Source of the DNA: Hypholoma sublateritium FD-334 SS-4
Lineage: Eukaryota; Basidiomycota; Agaricomycetes; Agaricales; Strophariaceae
DNA: 49,303 nt
Direction of reading: 5' to 3'
NCBI GenBank assembly: GCA_000827495.1
Contig: KN817702.1
Span: forward strand, 3,021 to 52,323
Position numbers and translations under genes: made by a program. Below are positions 21,287 to 33,033 of this stretch, piece after piece (the stretch's first letter is position 1; every line of letters begins with the position of its first letter). The notes beneath the pieces were generated by a model. The model was not told the origin of the DNA. It ran no database searches and worked only from the letters and a program-made list of their open reading frames with translations.

Positions 21287-22648
21287 TTAATTAATGTATT
21301 CATCGGATGTTTGATGTGGAGAAACTTTATTATCATCCGACGGTTGTCCTAACGGGGTGTGACCACCATGTGATGAACTTGGCGTTCGTCCTAGCCCTTC
21401 CTGAGCAGGTTGTGACTCCGCTGTATTTGCTGGGGGGTACAATACTGATGAAGGTACAAAAAATCGTGATCGCTGGCTATGAGGGGCAGGAGGCGAGACC
21501 TGGAATACCAGGAATGAGATCCAAGAAGGAGGGAAGATGAGCGCAACTTACAGATATGATTGCAGACAGATATGGATACGTGGCTTGGTCTTGCACAGAA
21601 TAAAATTCCAAGAGAATCCCGAGAGCTTCTATTTTTATCGTTAAGCTTTTCAGTGATTATGTTAATTAACATAAATAGACAAACCTCCAAGCTGACCGAG
21701 TTCTAATTCAGTGAGATGATATGAGTCGATCGCTGCTCGCGATGCATCAGGTGAAGGCGGCTTGTGTGAAGGTGGTGTTGGTAGGTAGTTGGATGGGGAA
21801 GTAGCGGATATGCGGGCGTCAAGAGAAGGGGAATTGGGGCCATCAAAGATTCGCTGAGCAAGAATGTAGCAGGTTGCAGCAACGATGCGAGGTGGATATA
21901 AGATACACAATGGCGTTCGGTAGCTGGGAAAGTTTAATTTAAACCATGAGGAAAAGGTACGGGCTGACTTACGAATCGTGTGCCAGACTCCACGCGTATT
22001 CTTGGATTTCCAGTGGACTATGTAACGTATCGAATAAGTCCAATAATTCGGCATGAGGACTGTCCACCACAAAGTCGAAGCAGAGTGCCTCGAGGAGGAC
22101 TTCCTCTGTCAGAAGAATTGCAGCTTGGCAATTATCTACGTCCTAAAATAGAGATCAATACGACTAACAGCACTAGGATGTATAACCCAACCTTGCTGTC
22201 CGCCGGGATGGTTGTAATATCCACGTTTTTTACCTTCGCCTGATACAGACGAGCGACATCTCGGAGCTTGCGTCCGCATTCCTCTGTTTTGGTGGCCAAG
22301 AATATGCACGAGGCTGCGACATTCTGAAGAAGTTTGAGCCAATGGCGCAAGCAGGATTGTACGAACATACCTGGCGGTGGAAGTCTTCCATTGCATAGCG
22401 CATGTAGAAGCGGTGAAACCACGTCGCAGCCGTGCACATGGCCGAGGTAGGTCTGCACGATGAGCACATATCAAAAGCGTTTAATTGTATACTCACAGTA
22501 CTAGTGATGCACCGAGACGAAACAAAAACTCCACGCCTCGCGCCCTGTCATAGAGTTCCTTCTGCAGAGAGCATGTTGAAGGCGTTTCGTTCAACGCCGC
22601 GGAGTGAAAAAGCCACTGATCCGGAGTCTCTGGAGACATTTCCATCAT
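21287..22648 (-). CDS. Cyclin K/T-type cyclin (transcription CDK partner)
   Basis: Exons 22648-22497, 22452-22371, 22323-22192, 22142-21973, 21923-21685, 21628-21552 and 21499-21287 give 354 residues. The first cyclin box has TAATWFHRFYMRYAMEDFHR and AASCIFLATKTEECGRKLRD, the signature of cyclins T/K and yeast Ctk2/Bur2. The second fold starts near TPLCILYPPRIVAATCYILA, and the box ends with LGEALGILLEFYSVQDQ. The tail is Ser/Pro-rich (SPPAPHSQRSRFFVP). Such cyclins activate Cdk9, Cdk12 or Ctk1 kinases that phosphorylate the RNA polymerase II tail; which one cannot be told by eye. Two ATGs stand in tandem at the start (MMEMSPETPDQW). Confidence 0.9.
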
Positions 22649-23915
22649 GTGGGCGCACTGATGTGCTGCAGTGACATTGAGCGATCACTGGTCTGTGGTG
22701 GAGAGAGTTAACTTGAAAGTTGTGATCAAGATTGGATTAAGAGGTAAACAACTACTTACCTTGCGAGAGTAAGCCTATTACGTAACTGATCGAGCCGTCT
22801 ATAATTGGCATTTACCTGCAGTCAATTCAAGCCCGTTCACATTACTATTTCCCGCATAAGAAGCTCCAGCACTTCCTTGAATCGCAGGCGTATATGTTGT
22901 CAGATATCCAATATCTTGATTCTGAAAATTTAGTGCGTACCCCCGTTGGGTCTCTCCGAATTTCGTCGATTCCAGGCAAGACTTCCTATTAGCCCAGGGC
23001 ATACTGGCCACGTTGGTCCGAGGTGACACGAAAACTGAGGCATAGACCTGGAACCTTGAGGCGTAAACTAACTGTTAATGTACACTTATATCCGGCAAAA
23101 CGTGCAGATAAAGTATCCACGAGCTGCCCTGTTTCTGGCTAGTCTTCGGGTGGACCATCCCAACATACACCGGGACGTCCCAATCTTCACAACGAGGGAA
23201 GTTATGGTTTTATCCGTGGACTTAATTCTTTCTCTTGTCTGGAACCTCCAGGCGGCTCAAAGACTGCCGATCTATATCAAATGCTTGCCACTGCAAATAC
23301 TTTACCGCCTTCCGGGTCGAAGATTTCCACCATGTGTTCCGAGTCCGATCCTTAAAGCGTCCTCGTTTGCATTAATAATCACATCACTTGTCCGAGCTGA
23401 TAGACTGCCAGTGAGATCCGCAGTCCTGCCTGGCTGTTCCCCACTGTCCAGGTGGTATCTGGATAATTATTTCACAGCATCGTTGCAGCACATTGCTGGG
23501 TTTATATTAACCCTTAGCGGTCGCTGGCGGCACATGTGTCTGGACTAAAGGCAGCATGAGAACCCCTCCCTTGGAGGACCTTCCCAATCTTTCTTGCTGT
23601 CCAGAGCTGGCATCTTCTCGACGTTCCGGCTCTAGAATGTGGGGCGGCATAATGTCCGCTCCTCTTCCGTTCCTCATCTGATACCGAGCAGTATAATGGG
23701 GGCGGCTGCCAACTTGCTCATATGACCTTGCAGAACTCGCCACATGCGGGGCTATTCCGTGCAATTCCTAGGCGATAGGGCTCCATGTTTTCACGGTGCA
23801 ACAGTGCCGTGAGAGTTTACAGAATTTACACAAGGCAGATATGATACTGGCATGTTGGTACTATTATTTGGAGGTTATCGTTATAAGTGAGCCGTATCTA
23901 TTCCCAACCTTGGGA
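22649..23915. other. Unresolved region with exon-like open frames on the minus strand
   Basis: Upstream of the cyclin gene, two minus-strand patches look protein-coding. At about 23074-22810 the frame reads LVYASRFQVYASVFVSPRTN and then MPWANRKSCLESTKFGETQR, ending near a GTAAAT donor. At about 23764-23507 it reads RSYEQVGSRPHYTARYQM and PPHILEPERREDASSGQQER. I could not join them into one gene with confident splice sites and recognise no family. This may be a real multi-exon gene that I failed to assemble, or decayed coding DNA. Confidence 0.35.
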
Positions 23916-24148
23916 TTAGCGCCTCCCGCCTTGAGCCGCCTGCTGGGCCTCATATGCGGCCTGCGCAGCGCGGCGCTCAGCTTCAACGCACGGCCCACAC
24001 TTCCGGTCGAGCCTACGATCTAGAAAGAAAATATATCAGGGTGCGCCGATCCGTATTCGTCCAACGCTCGGTACTTACTTATCTGTTCTGGAAACTGCCG
24101 GCTGGCGGAGATAGACATGTTAGAAGGTGGTCCGTAAAGGAGAGCCAT
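23916..24148 (-). CDS. Possible small gene, 57 aa, unrecognised
   Basis: Two exons, 24148-24079 and 24019-23916, join in frame over an intron with a canonical GTAAGT donor and a TTTCTAG acceptor. The product starts MALLYGPPSNMSISASRQF and ends with the charged, Ala/Gln-rich helix ERRAAQAAYEAQQAAQGGRR; it contains a CGPC motif. The matched splice sites and the sensible continuation across them favour a real gene, perhaps with further upstream exons. Function unknown. Confidence 0.4.
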
Positions 24149-25349
24149 ATGCTTACTATTGCCAACAGGTCTCCTTGCAATTTGGCCCGCAGTTGGGATC
24201 GTGGTACGGGCTAAACTTGCACAAGTGATCTTGGCAGTGAACCTGCAATCAAATTATTCGGGCACCACCGAGAGCGTCATAGATGATATGACGAACTATT
24301 TCATCTTCCTGGAAATGCAAACGCAAGGAAAGGTGTTGAGCCAGCCGCATAATATTTCCAGAATGATCACATACAAGACGGTATGCATGGCCGCAGCCAG
24401 CGTATGTGTCACTAATTCTGCGACGGTGGGTTATGACGCTTGATCAAAGGGTCTAACGTAACCGAAGGGGACTTACTGGCGCCAACGACACATGTTGTAA
24501 GGGTTAAGCAAATATATAGCTGGGGAAAGGAGGTCTGGAGAAGAATTCGAACAGCTGTCGAAACGAAAGAAATGATAAAATGCACGCTTTTTATACGTTT
24601 GGGAGAAAGAAATTCATTTTGTTTTTCTCCGGACACTTGCGGTGTGGCCTGGGGTGATAATATTGATTGAACGCACATGCGGGCCGTTTAGGTGGATGTG
24701 AAGTGGCATTGAGAACGCATTAGCTGGATTGAGCGGGGAGGGAGAAATAGATTCCGTCGCCCAAAACTAGTTCAGAACCGCAAATTCCGACCTGACTCTG
24801 GAACAACCCGAGTGTTGGTTACACGTACACGAAGTCACATCTCCCGGGCCAGACAATCTCCAGATCCTTCTTGCGATCTGTAAAACCCTATAGCTAAAAT
24901 TTCAAATCCATGCAGTCAATTAAACTTTCAAACTTAGTCTTTTCGTCTGGAGAGGTTGTGGGCTCTGAATTATTCATTCACGCAAATTTACGGTATGGAA
25001 AAGGTGAGCAAGAACGAACGAATAGTCTGGAGCAGGAATAATGACCTGCCACGGTATTTTTCGCCCAGCAAAACATACACAAAGGAAACGCGTGCTGAAT
25101 GGCGAGTGTAATGGGTTGCGAGACACGAGGTATGTCCCGGCGCGTGTAAAGATATGTACCATTCCGAAAGGGATCTCCAAATACTTTTTATATCGACCGC
25201 TGAAGGAAGAATTAAAATCTGAGTTGGAAAAGACAGATTATCGTGTTATCGAGCCAATCCATCTTGCGAATCAGCACTTACTTGGGGGAAGTGCGTTTGT
25301 TATATGATGCGAATACCATTGTCTATGGGTACATATATGGACTCTGACA
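24149..25349. other. 1.2-kb region without a recognised gene
   Basis: No convincing gene was found. A plus-strand open frame at 25041-25307 ends with plausible protein sequence (KYFLYRPLKEELKSELEK), and a minus-strand patch near 24357-24256 reads MRLAQHLSLRLHFQEDEIVR, but neither has a supporting start or splice context. Confidence 0.4.
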
Positions 25350-26821
25350 TCATCCAGCGAACATGCCGACAAGGTATTGACTCACGCCTTCCGGCGTTAA
25401 ACTGCCCACATCCGAGAACACGAGGGATATCAAGTCGGGCCTGGTAGCCATTCGGAGAATCAGTTTGGTTCCGCATGATGCAGGATGAAGCAGCAAACCT
25501 AGTATAATCCACATCGGGGTTGTTTTCAGAAATCTGTTGTTGGGTTATTTTAGGAGGAACGAGATCCGGTTTCTCGTCGGTGGGAGTTGAGAGGTCGTGT
25601 GCGGAGGCCGTAGAATCGCGAGCTGACAAGTTTGTCGAAGAGGCACGTTCAGCCAAGAGGGGGCGGGGAAATGAAAGAATTTTTGAATTGTGACTAGGGA
25701 GATCGTACTGTGATAGCGGAAACAAACGGTGAAACTTGTAGCTGATAAAAGGACATCGTGTCAATAAATCGATCGATAACATCCCTTAATAAATAAAAAT
25801 ACCTTTCTGCCAGTGCGTAGAAGGGTTTGTTGGCTGCTCTAGCGATGATGGCGATTTGATTGCTGCCAACCGCGTTCACAAGTCCACCACTCTCAACTAC
25901 AGCCTCCGAGCCAACGAGAACGAAGTCAACCTTATCCATGACATATGCTACTGCGGAGTCAAGGATTACAGTGCTAGGCACACCTGCTGCTGTAAGGGCT
26001 TCAGCAGTTTTTATCCTGTGCTTCGACGGTCAGATGGTGGAGAAGAAATATTTGATTAACATTCTCCTACCCCAGACCGCGAGGACGCGCTTCTGTGACA
26101 AAAACTAAGCAGGGTATGACGTTAGTGGTCCAATTATGATTCCGCGGACAAAGTTCACCAATACCTGATATATGTTTGTGTTTATGGGCCAGAAGAAGAG
26201 TCTGCATGACCACGCGCGAATACGAGTGGGTCAATATCTGATCAACACGCCAAACAAAACAGGTGAGCAATGGGAACAGAATACAAGTAGCATAGTGCCT
26301 TACCACAGAGCCATCTTTGATGAATCCGAAAGCCAGTTCCGCTATTTTTTTGCGATAAGTCAAAGCTTCGGCCGCGTAATTTTGGCCCTGAAGAATAAGC
26401 TCTTTCTTTAGATCTGCAAAATTCTGAATATTATTTAGGCCGCAGGGGAATGGGGAGAAACGAATAGAACACACCGCCGAATCATGGGGAAACAAGGTGA
26501 CGAATGCGATAAAGAGTTCGCAACCGGCGTTCAGACTGATTGGATTCGATGCTTGTTTTTGCAGATCATGGGCGCCATCATTGAGGGCCTTGACAAGCTC
26601 AAACATGGTGCCCGCTTTGACAGAGGTGAGTGCCTAGGATCTCGGGATCGGGGAAGACAGACCATCTGAGTTTTCGATGAGCTCTGTGAGGGCGAGGATG
26701 GCGGCGAGGGGGGTGGAGATCTGGGAGTGGCTTAAGTCGGGGAGACACTAGGCGACGACAGACGGACCTCCTCGTTGGCGAGGATGCGCTTGAAGGCGGA
26801 ATATATGGCAAAGGCGGGCAT
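25350..26821 (-). CDS. GCN3: Translation initiation factor eIF2B subunit alpha
   Basis: Exons 26821-26768, 26720-26663, 26614-26475, 26423-26304, 26237-26165, 26104-26071, 26015-25803, 25741-25499 and 25440-25350 give 341 residues (yeast and human: 305). Diagnostic segments are STPLAAILALTELI, SLNAGCELFIAFVTLF, VFVTEARPRGLG, VILDSAVAYVMDKVDFVLVG, ESGGLVNAVGSNQIA, ANKPFYALAE and the end DLISLVFSDVGSLTPEGVSQ. eIF2B is the guanine-nucleotide exchange factor of eIF2; the alpha subunit senses phosphorylated eIF2 and controls general translation. The extra length is an insertion of about 45 low-complexity residues (LLAERASSTNLSARDS and following) between FHRLFPLSQYDL and the C-terminal strand region. 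All nine exons keep frame. Confidence 0.94.
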
Positions 26822-27074
26822 GACTGGGACGGACCCCGGAGGATGATGGCAGTTGCAGGAGGAGCCCCGTTCTGGGAGTCTGGGCGGCAGTTGCGAGGGC
26901 GCGGTGTCCGGGGTCCCGGCGCGGTCGGGGCGAATACACGTGTATTTTCGCCCGACGCTGGATCAAATATTAAATGGATCGCTTTAATATTCGTATTTTC
27001 GCCGCCGCCAGGGTCCGCTACATAAAGAACAGCCTGCCCCAAACTGCTATGCCCCTTCTCTGACCACAACATCA
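26822..27074. promoter_or_regulatory. Divergent promoter region, eIF2B alpha / 205-aa orphan
   Basis: 253 bp separate the two start codons. The half near the eIF2B gene is GC-rich. No specific site was recognised. Confidence 0.5.
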
Positions 27075-27692
27075 ATGGCCGCCCAAGCAAAGACAGAGGT
27101 CGTCTTCTCCAGCAGCGTCCGCAACATGGACGAGTGGGCCCAGATCACACGCATCCCCCTCACCACCGCAGACGCTCTCGGCGCCACCTACGCCCGCGCC
27201 CACCGCTGGCTCGTCGCCCTCAAGAACAGTCTCGTCCGCGACCACAGGTGGACAGAACTCCCCTCGCAGGACCCTCGCATCCTCTTTTCCATCGAGATGG
27301 CCTCTATCTGGCGCTCCTCAGTCAATCTCCCTGCGGGACCAAAATTAAAGCTCCAGCTCCCCGTTCATGCATCATCCTTCTTTTCCTCCGAACGTCGTAT
27401 ACAATGGGAAATGGTCTTCCACAGCGACACCTTCGAGTCTATCAGGAGAATATGTGGTCCCATCCAGGACATCCTTAACCTGTTGCAGTGTCTTTTGACG
27501 GGCGTCGTTACCGTGGCCCTGATTGACGCCGCAGACGGATCGCGTACTGTCCGCGGTCTGCCGCCTGTCGCCTGGATCAACGCTAATGAGCCCTACCTCG
27601 TCGATATCTTTGGGCATTCTCGTTTCAAGGACCTCCATAGAGCTGCCAGTCACCCCCGGAGTTCGTTCAAGCTCGACGCCATCGACGCATAA
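27075..27692 (+). CDS. Unrecognised intronless 205-aa protein
   Basis: A single uninterrupted frame starts MAAQAKTEVVFSSSVRNMDE and ends SFKLDAIDA. It is GC-rich with mostly G/C third positions in its first half, which supports coding. Visible features are an aromatic, hydrophobic middle (IQWEMVFHSDTFESIRRICG, ILNLLQCLLTGVVTVALIDA) and WINANEPYLVDIFGHSRFKD. No domain is recognised and no signal peptide is seen. Among the intron-rich genes here an intronless orphan is unusual and may be lineage-specific. Confidence 0.7.
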   Translation: MAAQAKTEVVFSSSVRNMDEWAQITRIPLTTADALGATYARAHRWLVALKNSLVRDHRWTELPSQDPRILFSIEMASIWRSSVNLPAGPKLKLQLPVHASSFFSSERRIQWEMVFHSDTFESIRRICGPIQDILNLLQCLLTGVVTVALIDAADGSRTVRGLPPVAWINANEPYLVDIFGHSRFKDLHRAASHPRSSFKLDAIDA

Positions 27693-28286
27693 TTTATCTT
27701 GTTCCCGTCGTGCAACCTTTTTCCTGCCTCCAAGCCATGTCCTTGTCCTGTCTTGCAACCCCTTTCAGCCGTTTGCATCCTATATATGGCACCAACTTTG
27801 TCCATCTCACCCATGATCATGTCCTTGACCCTACTACATCTTACTCTCTAATTGCTTTGCTACACTCTGCTCTTGCCTCTTGCATCTTACATCGCTTTTT
27901 ATTGACCCTGTCCACATATTTGCTTTTTTCACTTGCATATATTTTTATTTCTGCTCGCCAACAGCATTATTCCAGTATTTCATTTTGGTCACTCGTGTGT
28001 ATATATCCTCCTCGAAAGTATGCTTCGTAATTATGCAACCCCCTCTAATATGTCCCCACTACCATTACCAGTATCCCTCACTAAACCTTAGACTCATTGC
28101 AATGCGCATCCACCTCTGCAGCTGCCACGCTAAAAAGCAGAGATTTTCAGTTAGCTCCTTGCAGTGAGCATTGTACTGCTTCCAGAGTAACGGTGCTTAC
28201 GTCATGAGCGATCGGGAAATAGCGCTGGTACGCGATCTCGGACCTACAACAGCTGTGAAAGATTACGGATCCCCGTCTTGTCCTCA
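27693..28286. other. Intergenic region, pyrimidine-rich first half
   Basis: About 590 bp with no gene seen. The part 27700-28080 is strongly T/C-rich on the plus strand, which fits a 3' untranslated region followed by the promoter of the methionine aminopeptidase gene. Confidence 0.5.
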
Positions 28287-30178
28287 ATGTCCTCTGCATC
28301 CGTCGCCTGCCAAAGCCAATCCTGTCCCAACGGGAATCCGCCCTCCCGCCTCGAGTGCCCCACCTGCGCAAAGTCAGTCTCTTCGCCACCGCATCTGCTA
28401 GCGTCCAGCTTACGCCCTTAGGCTGGGAATCCGGGGCTCGTTCTATTGTGGCCAGGAATGTTTCAAGGCTGGATGTACGTGCATATCTCGGTGTTCCTGA
28501 CATACAAATTTTCTGACCCACAACAACCAGGGGTCAGTCCGTTGTATGTAATTGCGAGCAAAGGCTGAGCAATCACCCAAGAAAACGCACAAAATTGTGC
28601 ATGATCTCGCGAAGACGGGGGGAGTCAATTTGCCCTCAGGTGCGCATATCGGTGCCGCCGCACGTTCCACCGCGCTTATCCTGTCGTGACGGCAGACGGC
28701 ACGTACAACCCTTTCCCGAACTTCGAATATACGGGGTCGTTGCGACCGGCGTATCCACTTTCAGCCAAGCGCGCCGTTCCAGCCCACATACCGCGACCGG
28801 ACTATGTCACCGCCGGCGGTAAGCGTTTCACGCCAGCACATGCGCATTTAGCGCCGCGCCACCCTACCCCATGGCTTACCACTATTCTAGGCAAGCCGCT
28901 CGGGGAGATCCAGGCCGCCGGGCAACCGCCGAGGATTCTGAGCGCGGAGGAGATCCAGAAGATGCGCACCGTATGCCGAGTACGTGTGTTCCTTGCGCGC
29001 AGTTAGATGCGTCCTTTTTGCTGATGGGCGGTTGGTGGTGTGCAGCTCACGCGCGAGGTCCTGGATCTTGCCGCGGCGGCGATCCGGCCAGGCGTCACGA
29101 CGGACGAAATTGACGAGATCGTGCACAACGCGACCATCGAGCGCAACGCCTATCCGTCCCCGCTGGGATACCGGGGCTATCCCAAATCCGTCTGCACGTA
29201 CGTTCGCGCTCGCGCCCGCCCCATCAGTTTCATGCCGACAGCCATTGAATTTTTTTCTGCACGTTGCCCCGTAGATCGGTGAATGAGGTTATTTGCCACG
29301 GGATTCCTGACAAGCGGAAATTGCGCGAAGGAGATATTATCAACATCGGTAGGTTCATGTGTTGGCTCAGAGAACATGTAGGGCGTATATTTATCCTGAT
29401 GACTCTGCTACTAGATGTATCGGTGTACTTCGACGGTACGATCGATCCAGCTACTTCGCATGCTGATGGCGGCTTAACTTTTTATGCACAGGCTTTCACG
29501 GCGACCTTAACGAGACGTACCCCGTGGGCGAGATCGATGAGGAGTCGAAAAAGCTCATCCGAACGACCCGCGAAAGCCTGGACGAAGCTATCAAGCTCTG
29601 CAAACCGGGCGCCCTCTTCCGCGACCTAGGCAAGGCGATGTGCGTCTTCTCGTTCTTTGCTACCTGTATTCCATTTCACCCCCCTGCTTCTGGTGCTGAC
29701 GGTGATCGAATAGCGAACCGGTGGCACGCACCAATGGCTGCGCGGTTGTCCGCACTTACACCGGACACGGAGTCAACGACCTCTTCCATACCGCACCGAA
29801 TATACCGCATTACGCTAAAAACAAAGCTGTTGGAACGATGAAGGCGGGAATGGTGAGTGATAGACTCTCCGCAGAATTGCGTACACCTTGACTTACATGC
29901 GACCAGGCTTTCACCATCGAGCCGGTTAGTTGTTCATCTGTGGGTCACCTTGATTGCAAACTGACAGATTTTAGATGCTAAATCTGGGTACTAACTGGGC
30001 CGACGTGCACTGGCCTGACAATTGGACTGCAACGACCACTGATGGCAAACGGAGTGCTCAGTTCGAAGACACGCTACTGTGAGTCATTTTGTATTCAGTT
30101 TTGTCAACCATCTGACCGGCTTTTCCTCATAGAATCACGGAGACCGGAGTCGAAATTCTCACTAACAGAAAGGTTTAA
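28287..30178 (+). CDS. MAP1: Methionine aminopeptidase 1
   Basis: Twelve exons (28287-28372, 28422-28474, 28559-28639, 28696-28979, 29046-29197, 29275-29348, 29415-29435, 29492-29639, 29714-29852, 29907-29924, 29975-30078, 30133-30178) give 401 residues (yeast Map1: 387). The N-terminus is the ribosome-binding zinc-finger region CQSQSCPNG...LECPTCAK...FYCGQECF. The catalytic domain has metal ligands in [15 protein letters not shown] (two Asp), [20 protein letters not shown] (His), AFTIEP (Glu) and TETGVEIL (Glu), all present. The enzyme removes the initiator methionine from nascent proteins in the cytosol. Exons 7 and 10 are only 21 and 18 nt. The exon 2/3 junction is the least certain. Confidence 0.93.
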
Positions 30179-30321
30179 AATCTGCTATACATACATGTTT
30201 GCCTATATCCTACGGATTAACATTACGTCTTCTGAGCCTGCTGTCCAATGCAAATATAAAGTACTTGTTGCAAACAGCCATCCATGTGCATGCAGATTGA
30301 ACCAATGCCGGAATCGCCTGT

Positions 30322-33033
30322 TCATTTCGTCCGCGTGTCGTCAATTTCTCCGTTGATGTCTTGCGTGGCCTGCTCGAATCGGTCTTCTGGGTTTATCGTT
30401 GCCAATCGAGTAAGTGGGACGCCATCGCAGAGGGAGGCGCGCCGAGTTCGGTGGTTGACGTGCTCATTCGACTCTTTCTCGGGTGAAGGTTGCTGCGTCG
30501 ACGTCATCGGCGCCATGCGTAGACGCTGCAGATCGGCATACGAGCCCTGCCTACTCCGTGAATTCCGCAGCGGGGGGTTGAGGTGGCTGTCGTGCTCGCC
30601 GGCCACCAGGCCTACGACGTTATCATAATCACCGGTGTCTTCTTCATCAGATTCGTCTGGGGTGTTAATCCTGCTTATGTCGTCGACAGCGCCACCCCAT
30701 GCGCTTGTACCGCGCTTTGAACTGCGGCTCCAGCCGAAGAGGCGCTCGTCAATCCATGTCATTGGGTGGGTGAGGCCCAGGCCTTGTGCATCAACGGCAC
30801 CGATGCTGCTCTTCCTTCTCCACACACCAGAAGATCCGTTGGATGGAGGGGCACTCGCAGAAGGTTGGATGCGTGTCTGAGAAAAAGGAAATGTTGAAAA
30901 AGTGTTCGTGTAGCAGATATTCTAGCTCTAACCTCATCAAAGTCTTCGTATAGTTTTGGGCCGAAGTCGTTGATCAGGCTGGCCACTTGGTTCGCCAAGT
31001 CAATACGTTCTGCCTTCAATTTGCCAAGTGACCGCTGTTGTCCGGGGAATAACGCAATGATAAGAGGGGGAAGAGACCTTGAGAAATAGATGTTAGCACA
31101 ACGCATGCTTGGAAGATAGATCGCCGCTAACTTGAGAACATCCATTCCAGCTTCTCCGAACTTGAGCGCTGCATAATTCATGAAAGGCAAAGCTATAACA
31201 ACTAAAACAGGAGTCCAAATCCTCCATTTGAGCGGTGCTTTGGCACGGATAGCAATCAAGGTTGCGATAATAGCGTAGCAGGTGTACAGAACAGGTGTGA
31301 CTCCCATCGCAATGAGAATTTTCCATGTTGCCAGAACATCTCGACCGGCAATTTTGACTACAGAAGCAGCGAGAGCATCTGAGTTTGTAGTAGTTAATAT
31401 CAGTAGTCACGTTAATAATGATGGACTAAACCTTTGGCTTTCCTCCTCGAAATAATGGAGGCCAAGATAAGAATAGGAGAATTGAGGATCGTACCCGGGA
31501 GAGCAAGTATTGTCCAGGAAAGTAAAAGGCATATACGATATGTTAATAGGCCAAGAGTTTTCCAGCCAGCTTTTTGCGCCCTCGGAACCTGAATAGAGAT
31601 GAGCTTCACATTTACGGCGTCAATACGATGTACTTACCTGGTGGTCCCGAAGGCCTAGATCTCGAACGCGGCGATTATATTTCAGCACATCTTTGCGTAG
31701 CTTCTCGACTCGAGGCTCGTCCTTGAAATGGACGTAGCCCTCAAGTAATCGCCGGTTCAACTCTACCACCTGCCCAAGAGTGAGGTATTGACCAGGGGTT
31801 TTATACAGACGCCGCACGGCCTGGATGAGCTAAACAGAGACGGAATTTCAGCCACAAGGAATTATTTCCCGTGTAATTACGTGCGCACTCACCATAAGAG
31901 TATCGTAATCAGGTGCGCGTATGGTCACGGTTTTCAAGCCATTGTATATTAGGTCAAGAAATTTTGAGACTGCCTCTCTCTTTTGGGTGCCTCCTTGTTT
32001 GAACATCTCGACAAGCTCAGGTGGAACGTCCATAGCTGTACCGAATTCGACAACAGCCCGAGACCGAAAGCGATGTGCATGGAAATAGGACAGGCCAACT
32101 GGAACGATTTTTACTTGCACCGTAGGATCGTTTGCCATCGCTCCGAGCGCCATGATTGAAACACCTGCCTTGAGCGGAAGTAGGTCGGTACGATCGTGGC
32201 TCCCTCCTGCGCCCCTTGTTAGAACGATTCATGCTTAGAAAGAAGTTTGCTTTACCTTCAGGGAAAATACCAATGCTCCCGCCTTCTCTCAAGCATTGGT
32301 ATACATGACGGTACATGTCCTGCTGATCCACGAAAGGTAACTTCTTGTAATCCAAGCCATTGACGCCTGTATCCTTCAATTCCTGAAGTTTATCGCGTAT
32401 CCGCGCGGTGCCCTTCCCGCTTTCTCCTCCTCCAAACTCTTTCTTGATGCGTAATTGAGTGTCTGAAATTACTTCAACAACTTCGGCTACAGCTGAATTG
32501 ACAGACTTTGGCAGCAAAATTTGCATTCGGGGCGAGAAATCTTCGGCGAACTTGGTTCCTTCACCAATGACTAGGCATGGGTCTTCCGGAGAAAGTGAAA
32601 CCTTTCCTACTCCTGCAGAGGCCATGTCTGCAGCGCGAGACACGGGAACTGCATGCATTCCAATAAGCAGTTGCGTCGCAAAAGGCAAACGGCGTACTTA
32701 CTACTGTCCATTAACCGCGCAAAGAAGCCCACCCATTTTCGGTTCATACTAGCCGCTGCCGCAAGGAATTGAACTTGTCGATGTGTCTCGCGGTACACTT
32801 CCAAACTCAAGAGCAGAGGGTCGAGAAACTAAGATAGATTCAGAAATAGTGTACACACAAGGGCGTGGTTTACCAACTTGGTTGTTATGAGGGGCGCCAA
32901 CGAATATAACGGGACCCTCCTTGGGTATGTGAAAGGCGCCCCGAGGTCGTATTTCTCTGAAGAATATCTGGGTAATGATCCTCCAGAAGAGCATTGTAGC
33001 GTCATAGCTGATAGATTTCTGAGCTTTAGACAT
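30322..33033 (-). CDS. SCT1: Glycerol-3-phosphate / DHAP acyltransferase (SCT1/GPT2 type)
   Basis: Exons 33033-32878, 32828-32702, 32648-32256, 32206-31893, 31829-31638, 31588-31432, 31378-31132, 31077-30933 and 30876-30322 give 761 residues (yeast Sct1 759, Gpt2 743). PlsC-family motifs are GAPHNNQFLDP (about 46-55), the block around ADMASAGVGK and FPEGGSHDRTDLLPLKAG (about 222-239). After the catalytic domain come hydrophobic segments (about 408-440, 480-500 and 508-528) and a Ser/Arg-rich cytosolic tail with acidic patches such as NTPDESDEEDTGDYDN, a likely phosphorylation region. These ER-membrane enzymes catalyse the first acylation of glycerolipid synthesis. The gene is tail to tail with the aminopeptidase gene, 143 bp apart. 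Confidence 0.94.

Noticed and set aside
22810..23100. Possible velvet-domain regulator (fragments LPDISV and RFQVYAS)
   Set aside because: The resemblance is limited to a few residues, the expected DLSVRTEG and KKFPG blocks are missing and a stop falls between the fragments. Too weak to name.
25041..25307. 88-aa plus-strand open frame beside the end of eIF2B alpha
   Set aside because: The second half reads like protein, but there is no convincing start, splice or homologue, and it abuts the 3' flank of the opposite gene.
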